Origin: CAZTTH01 sp964615975 | GTDB lineage: Bacteria > Verrucomicrobiota > Lentisphaeria > JABSQK01 > JAJFLO01 | Reading direction: 5' to 3' | NCBI GenBank assembly: GCA_964615975.1 | Contig: CAZTTH010000049.1 | Span: forward strand, 1-24,574 | Length of the DNA: 24,574 nucleotides | Part shown: one piece after another, positions 17,403 to 24,574 of the stretch | How positions within the stretch are numbered: position 1 is the stretch's first letter | Layout of the letters: each line of letters opens with the position of its first letter | Position numbers and translations under genes: made by a program | Notes under the pieces: generated by a model | Database searches by the model: none | What the model saw: only the letters and a program-made list of their open reading frames with translations | What the model was told of the DNA's origin: nothing

Positions 17403-18057
17403 GAAATTCTCCCTCTAAAAAACGACGTCACCATAAATACTACGGTTACGGGTGAATAGTTTATGATTTTTTAATCGGATGTAACGATTGTCATTTGTTT
17501 CATCCGTTCGATTGCAATTATGATCCGGCCAACCGGGTCAGCATGAAATGGTACAGGCAGACTATTTGCTTCTTCAACAACATTTAGGTATCAATCGGCA
17601 GAATAACCTAACCATTTGACTCTGCGCATACTAAACACCATTAGGTTTTATAAACATAGATTGCTCAAATTTCAGCCTGATTGGAACGCCTACAATCGAA
17701 AATTCGACTGCGTGCAGTCTAAAGTTAACGATTCACTTAAATGATTTTTCACATCAGCAATATTGGCGTTTTTCATGACTAGTTATGTTAGGCCATAAAG
17801 CTGGCCGAATCAATATGAACTTCAACACCTGAAGATACGGCAATCCCAACCCAATCACTCTCATTCTCAAATCTCAATACACTGCAATTGTGCCTACTTT
17901 CTGTTTGTGACATTCATTGAAGTCTCTGTCAAAATTGAATGACACCTGAAAATCACAACTTATCATGAAGGTATGGAGAAAGTGGATAGTATAAATTCAA
18001 ATTTCTGAAATGCCTGATCAAACTGAATTTTTTAGGCAAATGAATAGAACAGACCAC
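17403..18057. other. Long gene-free stretch between leuB and ssrA
   Basis: About 650 bp between the divergent leuB and ssrA. I find no plausible protein or tRNA. A short inverted repeat (CGGATG/CATCCG, near 17476-17507) lies in the leuB upstream region and could be an operator. Promoters for leuB should lie here, but I cannot point to one with confidence. Confidence 0.4.
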
Positions 18058-18087
18058 TTGCATTTCGGGTATCTCAAAATATATAGT
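18058..18087 (+). promoter_or_regulatory. Candidate sigma-70 promoter for ssrA
   Basis: TTGCAT (18058-18063), an 18-bp spacer and TATAGT (18082-18087), ending 44 bp before the mature tmRNA 5' end. This would give a short 5' precursor to be trimmed. Both hexamers are good but imperfect matches. Confidence 0.5.
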
Positions 18088-18131
18088 GTCATCGCTTTTC
18101 CAATCGTTGGAATCAATTCATTACCCTTTTT

Positions 18132-18487
<356 letters not shown>

Positions 18488-18945
18488 TAACTTTTATGAC
18501 CAAGCTGTGAATCGGCGTCCCGTGGTTGGGGATCAGCCTGATGGTAAACAAAAATATCAACCAGCCGCATTCGGTTCACTAAATTTTAATTTCCGGTTGG
18601 TATTCAACTTACTTGAGTACATAGTGGGTCAATTGTTATTTTTTTATATCCCGCACATTTACCGATCGTTTGAGAATATTGAGTACGTCTGAATTTAGAG
18701 TTCCATCCATCTTTTATCCTACCTTTTTATTGACTTCCTATTTAATGATCTACCTGGCATCCATCGTGGAACCCCATGTGTTCACGATACTTGATAACTC
18801 AGTACCACGAGATTTTTTACCTAACAAAGATTTTTATTCCGACACATGTCTTCGATGGTGTCGGGATATTAACAGACTCATATTATCGGCTATGTAATAT
18901 GAGAACTGAAATTTAACATCATAGCAAAAATCATAAGAGGAAATT
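18488..18945. other. Intergenic region between ssrA and the RRM gene, with leader hairpin
   Basis: 458 bp without a convincing gene. A frame at 18670-18897 begins only with TTG and has no ribosome site. The clearest structure is at 18836-18867: a 10-bp stem (ATTCCGACAC/GTGTCGGGAT, one G-T pair) with a 12-nt loop, about 80 bp before the RRM start. No T-run follows, so it looks more like a leader structure than a terminator. A weaker long-range pairing is at 18560-18567 with 18594-18601. Confidence 0.5.
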
Positions 18946-19314
18946 ATGAATATATACGTTGGAAACCTGTCGTATGAAGCGACTGAAAATGACTTGAGAA
19001 CTGCATTCGAAGCCTATGGACAAATCCAGTCCGCGACCATCATCAAGGACAAATACACCGGCGATTCAAAGGGATTTGGATTCGTTGAAATGCCTTCGCA
19101 ACAAGAAGCTCAGGCGGCGATTGACGGCTTGAATGAAAAAGAGCTGAAGGGCAGAACCATTACCGTGAATGAAGCTCGCCCACGGACCGAAAATCGTGGC
19201 GGTGGCGGCGGATTTGGCGGTGGCGGCGGCGGATTTGGCGGCGGCGGCGGACGCGGTGGTTCCGGTGGCGGACGCGGTGGTTCCAGTGGCGGACGCGAAG
19301 GTCGCCGTTATTAA
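18946..19314 (+). CDS. Glycine-rich RRM RNA-binding protein
   Basis: 122 aa. A single RNA-recognition motif (residues 1-80) with RNP2 IYVGNL (3-8) and RNP1 KGFGFVEM is followed by a tail of Gly with Arg, Ser and Phe from about residue 87 (GGGGFGG, RGG-type repeats). This is the architecture of bacterial and plant cold-induced glycine-rich RNA-binding proteins, which act as RNA chaperones; a cold-shock role here is inference. GAGGAAATT precedes the ATG. The gene lies downstream of ssrA and upstream of a DEAD-box helicase, both RNA-acting. The GGC/GGT-rich tail is prone to length variation by slippage. Confidence 0.95.
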   Translation: MNIYVGNLSYEATENDLRTAFEAYGQIQSATIIKDKYTGDSKGFGFVEMPSQQEAQAAIDGLNEKELKGRTITVNEARPRTENRGGGGGFGGGGGGFGGGGGRGGSGGGRGGSSGGREGRRY

Positions 19315-19390
19315 TTCTGGAATGGGGTGCGGCACAATTTGACACTGAATGGCGAATACGCCATAAAATTCATTTTTTACCCGAGTTGGC

Positions 19391-19432
19391 TAATATCATG
19401 CCATGACAGTTTATGTCATTGGCATGATATTA
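19391..19432 (+). terminator. Large perfect hairpin downstream of the RRM gene
   Basis: TAATATCATGCCATGACA (19391-19408) pairs with 19414-19432 over 18 bp, with a single bulged T and a 5-nt loop. It starts 76 bp after the RRM stop. It could end or protect the RRM transcript, but no T-run follows on either side, so a protein-binding site is also possible. Confidence 0.45.
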
Positions 19433-20297
19433 ACTCCATCAAAGGGAACGTCAGTAATATGGTTGCATAAATATACAACCCGAAAAAAATGAAGATTTGT
19501 TAACTTAGCAGCCCCTCAGTTTGGGAAATGAAAATGGACTTGAAAGAGTCCTTGGGAGCAGTCGGCATCGATGACCTTGCAACTATAACCAGTCAGGATC
19601 AGCTTACAGCGTAATCACTTGAATCTGCATTCGTCGAAATCGATCTCAGAGTTAATGGTTCTGAATCCTTAAACGGCCAGTGATGATATCAGGGATGTGA
19701 TGAGACGAAAATTGCTGTTGATTCTGAAGTTGCCCCGCCGATAATGCGGTGCGGTTCAAAGCATAGTCATTAATCGTAAAAACGAATAGGATTACTTCGT
19801 TTCGCTGTTCAGTATATTCATCTTGAATCCAGCGATATTAGGTCTCGGTTGATTTGATGATTGTACTTGAGGAGGATGTCTCCCCTTAGTTTCCCCTTTA
19901 ATTTTATCACGATACATCCCATCATGGTTCACATAAACCAGTTGATAATGTTCGCTTTTTTCTACTTCCTGGGCATTGGGTTTCGTACCGCGCACCACCA
20001 GATCTAAATGATGAAGATCGTGGTGCATGGCCATCTCCATGATATCTCAGTTCGCGACACGAACTTATCTCCAATGCCAGGGGCGAAATATTACCTGGAT
20101 TAGCTCAATTAAATCTCCGAATTGGTTATTGCCTGCACTCTCTGCTACTTACCGTCCTGAGCAACGAACAAGAGTGCCTGATGCCTGACACGCTAACAAC
20201 AACTAAAATCCGGGAATGAGAACGGAAAGCCAACGCATCCAAGTTCCCATTATAAATCAAAGAATCGTTGGCATCACAATTAACCATACCTCAGGAC
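19433..20297. other. Mostly non-coding region between the RRM and helicase genes
   Basis: Roughly 860 bp. The only reading frame with plausible codon use is the small minus-strand one at 19792-20040. A short hairpin (GGACT/AGTCC) occurs around 19533-19548, and GTTCG/CGAAC around 20051-20065 just upstream of that frame. I see no tRNA, no known RNA and no transposase remnant. Confidence 0.4.
19792..20040 (-). CDS. Small hypothetical protein
   Basis: 82 aa, His/Asp-rich at the start (MEMAMHHDLHHLDLVVRG) and polar after. Codon choice (GTG, CTG, GAA, AAA, CAT) resembles the real genes of the window, which is why I keep it. An in-frame TGA stands just before the ATG, and only a weak GAG precedes it at 5 nt. 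No signal peptide, membrane segment or known motif. It is opposite in strand to the RRM and helicase genes around it. It could be a genuine small gene, a remnant of a longer one, or chance. Confidence 0.4.
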   Translation of the reverse strand: MEMAMHHDLHHLDLVVRGTKPNAQEVEKSEHYQLVYVNHDGMYRDKIKGETKGRHPPQVQSSNQPRPNIAGFKMNILNSETK

Positions 20298-20375
20298 CAA
20301 TGGACGAATTCCATTGAATGACTCATTGGCAAATGAAGAGAGATTCTCGCTTGCCAACAACTAATTCATTATACA
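20298..20375 (+). promoter_or_regulatory. Cluster of inverted repeats and candidate -10 box upstream of the helicase
   Basis: Two perfect inverted repeats follow each other: CAATGG/CCATTG (20298-20316) and TTGGCAA/TTGCCAA (20326-20357), the latter with a smaller GAGA/TCTC stem inside. TATACA at 20370-20375 could be a -10 element 53 bp before the ATG, but no good -35 is spaced for it. They may be operators or leader structures. Confidence 0.35.
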
Positions 20376-20428
20376 AAATCAACTGATCATTCAGCGACAG
20401 ATTTTAATCACTAACTTAGGAAATTTAC

Positions 20429-21811
20429 ATGTACGAATATCAACAAAATCAATCGTTAACACAACTCGAAAACAATTCCATAAAAGACTTTAACCATTCA
20501 TATTCCAGAGATACCCCCGGTGACAACCAACTGCTTCACCATGACACGACGGAAAAAAATCACCAATGCGTCTTTACTGCCTTGATACCGGAACTGCGAA
20601 AAGCAATCGCCGACAGTGGTTATGTGACGCCAACCCCGATACAGGCGCAAGCCATTCCACACCTGCTGGCAGGTCGGGATTTATTAGGCTGTGCTCAGAC
20701 TGGAACGGGGAAAACAGCCGCGTTCATGCTGCCCATTCTCCACTCACTTGCACAAAACAAGCGCAAGTCCAATCCCGGACACCCCCGCGTTCTGGTGCTG
20801 GCGCCGACCCGGGAACTAGCCGTACAAATTGGTCATAGTGTCACCACCTATGGTCGCTATCTGCGCGCCCCCCATGCGGTGATTTATGGTGGCGTCAGCC
20901 AGTTGCCGCAAGTCTCCAGGTTAAGTCGCAGCCTAGATATCATTATCGCGACCCCAGGCCGTCTTCTCGACCTCATCCAGCAAGGTTATATAAACCTGAA
21001 CAGCATCGAAGTATTCGTTCTTGATGAAGCTGATCGTATGCTCGACATGGGGTTTATTCCTGACCTCCGCAGGATCATCTCCCGCTTGCCAACTAACCGC
21101 CAGTCTCTTTTCTTTTCCGCAACCATGTCATCCGAGGTTATATCCTTTGCAAAAACATTGGTGCGTGACGCGGTGCGGATCTCCATAACACCGGAACAAC
21201 CTGCGGTTGAGCGAATTGAACAAAAGGTTTATTTCGTCGACAAACAATCAAAGGGAACGCTGCTGACAACACTGCTGGGTGATTCCCGATTGGACAAGGT
21301 AATTGTTTTTACCAGGATGAAGCACGCGGCCAACAAGGTCACCGAAAAACTCAGGGCAGCCGGAGTCAGCGCGGTTGCCATCCATGGCAATAAAAGTCAG
21401 GGCGCGCGAACCCAGGCGCTGGCCAGCTTCAAATCAGGTGAAGTGCGGATATTGGTGGCAACCGACATTGCGGCCCGTGGTCTTGACATCGACAGTATTT
21501 CGCATGTCATCAACTACGATCTGCCCAATGAGCCTGAAACTTACATTCACCGCATTGGCCGCACAGCTCGGGCGGGATCGGAAGGAATCGCCTTCTCCTT
21601 CTGCACCGCCGAGGATCGTGATTTCCTGAGTCAAATCGAGCGCCTGCTCGGCAAACCGGTACCAGCCGACACCGACCATGCCTATCATTGCGAATCCGCA
21701 AGTACCGCTGTCGGGACCAGCAAGCGTCCGGGGACGAAATCAAGACCAAAATCCGGTCATTGGCCGGCACGATCACCACGGCGGGGACTCTTCAGCTCCC
21801 ATCGCAGTTGA
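20429..21811 (+). CDS. DEAD-box ATP-dependent RNA helicase (RhlE-like)
   Basis: 460 aa. It unwinds or remodels RNA duplexes, for instance in ribosome assembly or RNA decay. The motifs are complete: Q-motif region (F49 to Q72, TPTPIQAQAIP), motif I AQTGTGKT (89-96), Ia PTREL, GG, Ib TPGR (175-178), II DEAD (199-202), III SAT (230-232), IV VIVFTRMKH, V ATDIAARGLDID and VI HRIGRTARAG. The core most resembles RhlE. About 45 polar residues precede the Q motif, which RhlE normally lacks, and a Lys/Arg/Ser/Pro-rich basic tail ends the protein, probably for RNA binding. AGGA lies 7 nt before the ATG. Same strand as the RRM gene but 1.1 kb away, so probably a separate transcript. Confidence 0.96.
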   Translation: MYEYQQNQSLTQLENNSIKDFNHSYSRDTPGDNQLLHHDTTEKNHQCVFTALIPELRKAIADSGYVTPTPIQAQAIPHLLAGRDLLGCAQTGTGKTAAFMLPILHSLAQNKRKSNPGHPRVLVLAPTRELAVQIGHSVTTYGRYLRAPHAVIYGGVSQLPQVSRLSRSLDIIIATPGRLLDLIQQGYINLNSIEVFVLDEADRMLDMGFIPDLRRIISRLPTNRQSLFFSATMSSEVISFAKTLVRDAVRISITPEQPAVERIEQKVYFVDKQSKGTLLTTLLGDSRLDKVIVFTRMKHAANKVTEKLRAAGVSAVAIHGNKSQGARTQALASFKSGEVRILVATDIAARGLDIDSISHVINYDLPNEPETYIHRIGRTARAGSEGIAFSFCTAEDRDFLSQIERLLGKPVPADTDHAYHCESASTAVGTSKRPGTKSRPKSGHWPARSPRRGLFSSHRS

Positions 21812-21818
21812 TCCCTCT

Positions 21819-21836
21819 ATTCACCTCGGCGTGAAT
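21819..21836. terminator. Small hairpin between the convergent helicase and nagZ-like genes
   Basis: ATTCAC/GTGAAT (6 bp, perfect) with a 6-nt loop, in the 64-bp gap between converging stops. No T-run, so only a weak candidate. Confidence 0.3.
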
Positions 21837-21875
21837 GAAATCAGCAGAGGTTCAATAAATTGTGCCGGACTGGTC

Positions 21876-22763
21876 TTAAATCCGCTTGTCCAAGGATTCC
21901 CACGCACTTCTCTGCAGTTCCGGATCATGACAAATGGTCACCAGATCGACACCTGCACCTAATGCCAAGCGGGTTGCTGCGCCGATGCCATAGTGATTCA
22001 GGATGGCTTTCATCACCAAATCATCGGTTAAAATCAATCCGCTAAAACCCAATTCTTGTCGCAATAAATGATCGACGATGACGGCGGAACAGGAGGCTGG
22101 ATTAAGCTTATCCCATACGGGATAAAACGCGTGCGACACCAACACAGCATCCACCGCAACATGCGCGATTATCCTTCTGAATGGGATCAGATATCTTTCT
22201 AATTCCAGTGCTGATGCCGTGATTGTCGTACTGCTTTCATGGGTATCATGCCGGCCTGCTCCAAGCCCGGGAAAATGCTTGATCGCGCATTGGATGCCCG
22301 CATCATGCATCCCATCAATAAAGGCGATGCCCATCGCGATCACCAACTCCGGATCACTGCCATAACATCGATCCGCCAGACTGGGATGCGATTCCAGTGT
22401 CGCCATGTCGATCACCGGCGCCAGATTCATGGTGATGCCCCACTCGCGCAATCTGCCGCCGACTTCACGGCATCGTTCGTATAATCGTTTGGGATTCCCT
22501 TCCTGACCCCATACCCGCGCAGCCGGCAATTCCGGCAAACCGGAATTGAACCGCACTACCCTGCCCCCTTCATGATCAACCACGATCAGCAGTTCATCTC
22601 CCAGCAATCTTTTTAAGGCCGCGGTCAATCGCTTCAATTGTTCCGGAGTCTCAAAATTGCGCGCGAAAAGGATGACCCCACGCGGATTGATCGATGACAG
22701 GTGAGCCGCGACATCATCGCTTAACGCCAATCCGGAAAAGCCGATTAAAAGTGGGGATTTCAT
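21876..22763 (-). CDS. nagZ: Family 3 glycoside hydrolase, beta-N-acetylhexosaminidase (NagZ-like)
   Basis: 295 aa, somewhat shorter than typical NagZ (about 330-340). NagZ removes N-acetylglucosamine from muropeptides in cytoplasmic cell-wall recycling. Visible blocks: RGVILFARNFETPEQLKRLT, VDHEGGRVVRF, NLAPVIDM, AIKHFPGLGAGRHDTHESS and GFSGLILTDDLVMKAI. In these, the first Asp of TDD is the expected nucleophile and HDTH the expected acid/base histidine region. KHFPGLG replaces the usual KHFPGHG. No signal peptide, which fits cytoplasmic NagZ. The start is uncertain: the ATG at 22763 lacks a near ribosome site, while an in-frame TTG at 22775 has AAGG 4 nt before it; the difference is 4 residues. 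Convergent with the helicase gene. Confidence 0.9.
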   Translation of the reverse strand: MKSPLLIGFSGLALSDDVAAHLSSINPRGVILFARNFETPEQLKRLTAALKRLLGDELLIVVDHEGGRVVRFNSGLPELPAARVWGQEGNPKRLYERCREVGGRLREWGITMNLAPVIDMATLESHPSLADRCYGSDPELVIAMGIAFIDGMHDAGIQCAIKHFPGLGAGRHDTHESSTTITASALELERYLIPFRRIIAHVAVDAVLVSHAFYPVWDKLNPASCSAVIVDHLLRQELGFSGLILTDDLVMKAILNHYGIGAATRLALGAGVDLVTICHDPELQRSAWESLDKRI

Positions 22764-22872
22764 TGGGCTGGACAATATACCTTTTATCGTCTGATTTTCG
22801 AAAATTGATTCTTACTTCTATAAGTGCGAAACACAGTTTCCCGGCAATAATTTCAGGTAAAATAATAATTTA

Positions 22873-23145
22873 CCGCGGATAGCACGGATGTTCGCGGATT
22901 CTTCCAACAAAAGATGACGTTCTGCTACTCAAAAATAAAATTCTGACTGTCCTCAGATAGCTTCGGAGGACAAACTTTGTGAGGGATACAATTCTCACCG
23001 GTGAATATTGCCATTGGGCGAATCGGTCAGGGACAAGCATAGTTTGCCCCTGACCGATTCGCCCGATGGTGTGTACTTTAACGGAAGTAGGCATTACCCT
23101 CACATGGGGATTCAATTCATCCGCGTTAATCCGTGTAATCCGCAG
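22873..23145. repeat. Composite inverted-repeat element (MITE-like or structured RNA)
   Basis: 273 bp without a coding frame. The ends are 27-bp imperfect inverted repeats (22873-22899 and 23119-23145; about 21 of 27 positions match) built from GCGGAT and CACGGAT words. Nested inside are TGTGAGGG/CCCTCACA (22978-22985 with 23097-23104), a hairpin TGTCCTC/GAGGACA (22948-22972) and the strong central hairpin. The layout fits a non-autonomous mobile element or a folded RNA. GCGGAT/CACGGAT repeat words of this sort are common between genes in environmental bacterial genomes, from memory. Confidence 0.75.
23011..23069. repeat. Central 22-bp hairpin of the inverted-repeat element
   Basis: The left arm 23011-23032 contains GGGCGAATCGGTCAGGG; the right arm 23048-23069 is its reverse complement except for one wobble pair. 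The stem is 22 bp with one G-T pair and can add CAA/TTG inside after one mismatch. It is the longest near-perfect inverted repeat I found in the window. Confidence 0.9.
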
Positions 23146-23292
23146 TTATACTACTGGTTAGTCGGTTAATTTATCTTAGGGAGATCGTTGAAAAACCACA
23201 GATTTCTCATAGATTGCATCAATAAGTCTGCTGGTTGAATTTAGTGTGGTAGCATCCACTTGTTAATATCCCTTATCTAAAAGTAATCCTAT

Positions 23293-23481
23293 ATGCCGAT
23301 ACTGAAATTGACTGACCATGATGAAGCGCGGGAGCGGCGCTTTGAATTAGATTATCTCATGTCCTTAACCACTCAGCAACGCTTCCAATTGATGCTGGAT
23401 AAATCAAATGAAATAAAACAGACTTTATTGCGCCATGGACACCGAAAACCTTTTGAAATTATTAAGAGAGAAAGGGGTTGA
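23293..23481 (+). CDS. Small partner protein of nucleotidyltransferase cassette 1
   Basis: 62 aa, charged and probably helical (MPILKLTDHDEARERRFELDYLMSLTTQQRFQLM...), with no membrane segment. Its last 47 bp overlap the start of the nucleotidyltransferase gene in another frame. Short charged proteins with an F-E-x-(D/E)-Y ... Q-R-F-x-(L/M)-M pattern are often encoded directly before this kind of nucleotidyltransferase, from memory, which suggests an antitoxin-like or subunit role; function is not established. No strong ribosome site before the ATG. The start lies about 150 bp after the inverted-repeat element. Confidence 0.7.
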   Translation: MPILKLTDHDEARERRFELDYLMSLTTQQRFQLMLDKSNEIKQTLLRHGHRKPFEIIKRERG

Positions 23482-23899
23482 ATTTGTTATAATTGGTGCC
23501 ACCGCGTTTCCTCTTCATGGTTATGCACGAGCAACGCTAGACATCGATATTTTTATCCGCCCCGAGCGCCGCAATGCTGAACTTACATGGCAAGCGCTGA
23601 GAGAATTTGGTTATGATCTAACCGATGTATCCATTGATGAGTTATTGGTAAAAAAACTATTGATCAGACAGTATATCGTCGAAACCGATATCCATCCTTT
23701 CGTGAAAGGCACGACATTTGAGAAAGTCTGGGACAGGAAAGTTGAAGCGCCTTATGGCAATACCAAGGTGTATTACGCCAGCTTGGAGGATTTGATTGAA
23801 ATGAAACGAGCTGCTGGACGACCAAAAGATCTGGAAGATTTAAAGTTCCTGGAAGAGATAAAAAAGAAAGCCGTCACACATGCCAATAACTCAACATAA
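23435..23899 (+). CDS. Nucleotidyltransferase-fold protein (AbiEii/DUF6036-like), cassette 1
   Basis: 154 aa. The N-terminal beta-turn-helix GATAFPLHGYARATLDIDIF (21-40) is the family's G-(S/A) ... D-x-D core, with the metal-binding pair at D36 and D38. The usual GS is GA here. VETDIHPF (about 82-89) may supply a third acidic residue, and LIEMKRAAGRPKDLEDL is the conserved C-terminal helix of this group. Relatives include nucleotidyltransferase toxins of AbiE and MNT/HEPN type and uncharacterised proteins. It overlaps the upstream partner gene by 47 bp and the next small gene by 20 bp, so the cluster should be one translationally coupled operon. Confidence 0.85.
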   Translation: MDTENLLKLLREKGVEFVIIGATAFPLHGYARATLDIDIFIRPERRNAELTWQALREFGYDLTDVSIDELLVKKLLIRQYIVETDIHPFVKGTTFEKVWDRKVEAPYGNTKVYYASLEDLIEMKRAAGRPKDLEDLKFLEEIKKKAVTHANNST

Positions 23900-24095
23900 A
23901 ATCTGGGTAAACAAAGCGTCTTCATTCAGCGAGGCAGAAGCTTTTGACGATCGCTATTATCACAAGATGACTCCTGCAGAACGCTTGGACATCGCACAAT
24001 ATCTGCGGGAAATTCATAAACAAAATCTACCAGCAACTAATGATGAGAATCGAGCCAGACTTTGTCGATCTATTACAGTTACTCAACGAACATAA
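23880..24095 (+). CDS. Small partner protein of nucleotidyltransferase cassette 2
   Basis: 71 aa. FDDRYYHKMTPAERLDIAQYLREI is a typical segment of small proteins found before DUF6036-type nucleotidyltransferases (pattern Y-x-x-x-M-(T/S)-P-x-E-R-L ... L-R). The end, RARLCRSITVTQRT, resembles the conserved (R)LxR-V-xxVxx tail. It overlaps the upstream gene by 20 bp and the downstream nucleotidyltransferase by 56 bp. It is only distantly similar to the first cassette's partner, so the two cassettes are related in layout, not recent copies. Role unknown; antitoxin-like or accessory subunit is inference. Confidence 0.75.
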   Translation: MPITQHKIWVNKASSFSEAEAFDDRYYHKMTPAERLDIAQYLREIHKQNLPATNDENRARLCRSITVTQRT

Positions 24096-24498
24096 AGTCA
24101 GGTATTGTATCGTTGGTTCGTTTGCAGTTGCATTCCATCCTCGACCACGATATACCAAAGACATGGATATTCTCATTGAACCTGAACAATCTAATGCCAA
24201 GAAGATATTACTTGCATTAAATGATTTCGGATTTGGTTCATTGAATTTGAAGGCTGAAGATTTTATTAAAGAAGATATGATCATCCAACTTGGTTTCGAG
24301 CCTGTTTGCATTGATTTGATTACTTCCCTTCCCGGATTGACTTTCACAGAAATTTGGCGGCATCATATCCAAGGAAAATATGGCAATGCCATGACAAACT
24401 TTATTGGGTTGACTCAATTGATCAAAGCCAAGCAAACCGCCAATCGTAAACAAGATCAGGCTGACCTTGAGTTATTATTACGGATAAAACCTGTCTGA
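24040..24498 (+). CDS. Nucleotidyltransferase-fold protein (AbiEii/DUF6036-like), cassette 2
   Basis: 152 aa. The core GSFAVAFHPRPRYTKDMDIL (26-45) has the canonical G26-S27 and D41-x-D43. CIDLITSLPGLTF holds the expected third acidic residue, and FIGLTQLIKAKQTANRKQDQADLELL is the C-terminal helix typical of the group. Unlike the first copy it keeps the GS pair. The two nucleotidyltransferases match in order of elements but have low identity, so they probably act on different substrates or pair with their own partner. Two neighbouring ATGs (24040, 24043) are possible starts. The gene ends 27 bp before the possible insertion-sequence end. Confidence 0.87.
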   Translation: MMRIEPDFVDLLQLLNEHKVRYCIVGSFAVAFHPRPRYTKDMDILIEPEQSNAKKILLALNDFGFGSLNLKAEDFIKEDMIIQLGFEPVCIDLITSLPGLTFTEIWRHHIQGKYGNAMTNFIGLTQLIKAKQTANRKQDQADLELLLRIKPV

Positions 24499-24525
24499 TC
24501 ATCAGTTAATCCTGTGGCTTGCTAT

Positions 24526-24574
24526 AGTGCCCCCATAAAAAGTAGGACAGTATATTACTGGAGTATTCGGGAAG
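24526..24574 (+). mobile_element. Possible left end of an IS3-family-like insertion sequence
   Basis: AGTGCCCCCATAAAAAGTAGGACAG-type sequence begins about 24527. It resembles the terminal inverted repeat of IS3-family elements (TGxxCCCC...AAA...GGACA pattern, from memory), and the next bases could lead into a transposase gene. The window ends before any transposase is visible, so this is a guess from the terminus alone. Confidence 0.4.

Noticed and set aside
18670..18897. Plus-strand 75-codon frame upstream of the RRM gene
   Set aside because: TTG start without ribosome site, atypical composition, and it contains the leader hairpin.
22870..23115. Minus-strand 81-codon frame inside the inverted-repeat element
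   Set aside because: Its sequence is made of the repeat arms and hairpin; no ribosome site and no protein-like pattern.
22873..23145. CRISPR array
   Set aside because: Repeat words here are inverted and degenerate, not regularly spaced direct repeats with unique spacers; no array was seen elsewhere in the window.

Overview
The window looks like a chromosomal segment of an uncultured Gram-negative bacterium. Housekeeping genes (secG, tpiA, pgk, rsmI, rho, carB, purF, asd, leuB, ssrA) sit beside secreted adhesin-like paralogues and an accessory nucleotidyltransferase cluster. I cannot place it in a phylum. The tmRNA tag (ANDQFALAA) has a proteobacterial look, but PurF carries a propeptide and four Fe-S cysteines, unlike the E. 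coli enzyme, and the gene order is not that of a well-known model organism.

Layout. (1) Positions 1-4035, all minus strand and visibly AT-rich: one truncated and two complete secreted proteins. The two complete ones are paralogues with a tandem-95/cadherin-like domain and a C-terminal pair of EF-hand-like units. They share a 117-bp stretch at about 93% identity although the rest of the proteins has diverged. (2) 4211-6922, minus: pgk-tpiA-secG, with pgk and tpiA only 2 bp apart. (3) 7195-7923, plus: rsmI, convergent with a small zinc-ribbon gene that follows rho (minus, 7996-9854). (4) 10406-17402, minus: leuB, asd, purF and carB in a row, covering leucine, aspartate-family amino acid, purine, and pyrimidine/arginine precursor synthesis. 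(5) 18058-21811, plus: an RNA-metabolism stretch with ssrA (tmRNA), a glycine-rich RRM protein and a DEAD-box helicase. The non-coding gaps here are long and contain conspicuous inverted repeats. (6) 21876-22763, minus: a family 3 glycoside hydrolase of NagZ type.

(7) 22873-23145: a non-coding composite inverted-repeat element with 27-bp imperfect terminal repeats around a 22-bp hairpin. (8) 23293-24498, plus: four overlapping genes forming two tandem cassettes of a small partner protein plus an AbiEii/MNT-like nucleotidyltransferase, resembling toxin-antitoxin or defence modules. (9) The right edge may be the start of an IS3-like element.

The most noteworthy accessory features are the duplicated EF-hand C-terminal module of the secreted proteins, the overlapping double nucleotidyltransferase cassette with the palindromic element upstream of it, and the hairpin-rich leaders around the tmRNA, RRM and helicase genes.
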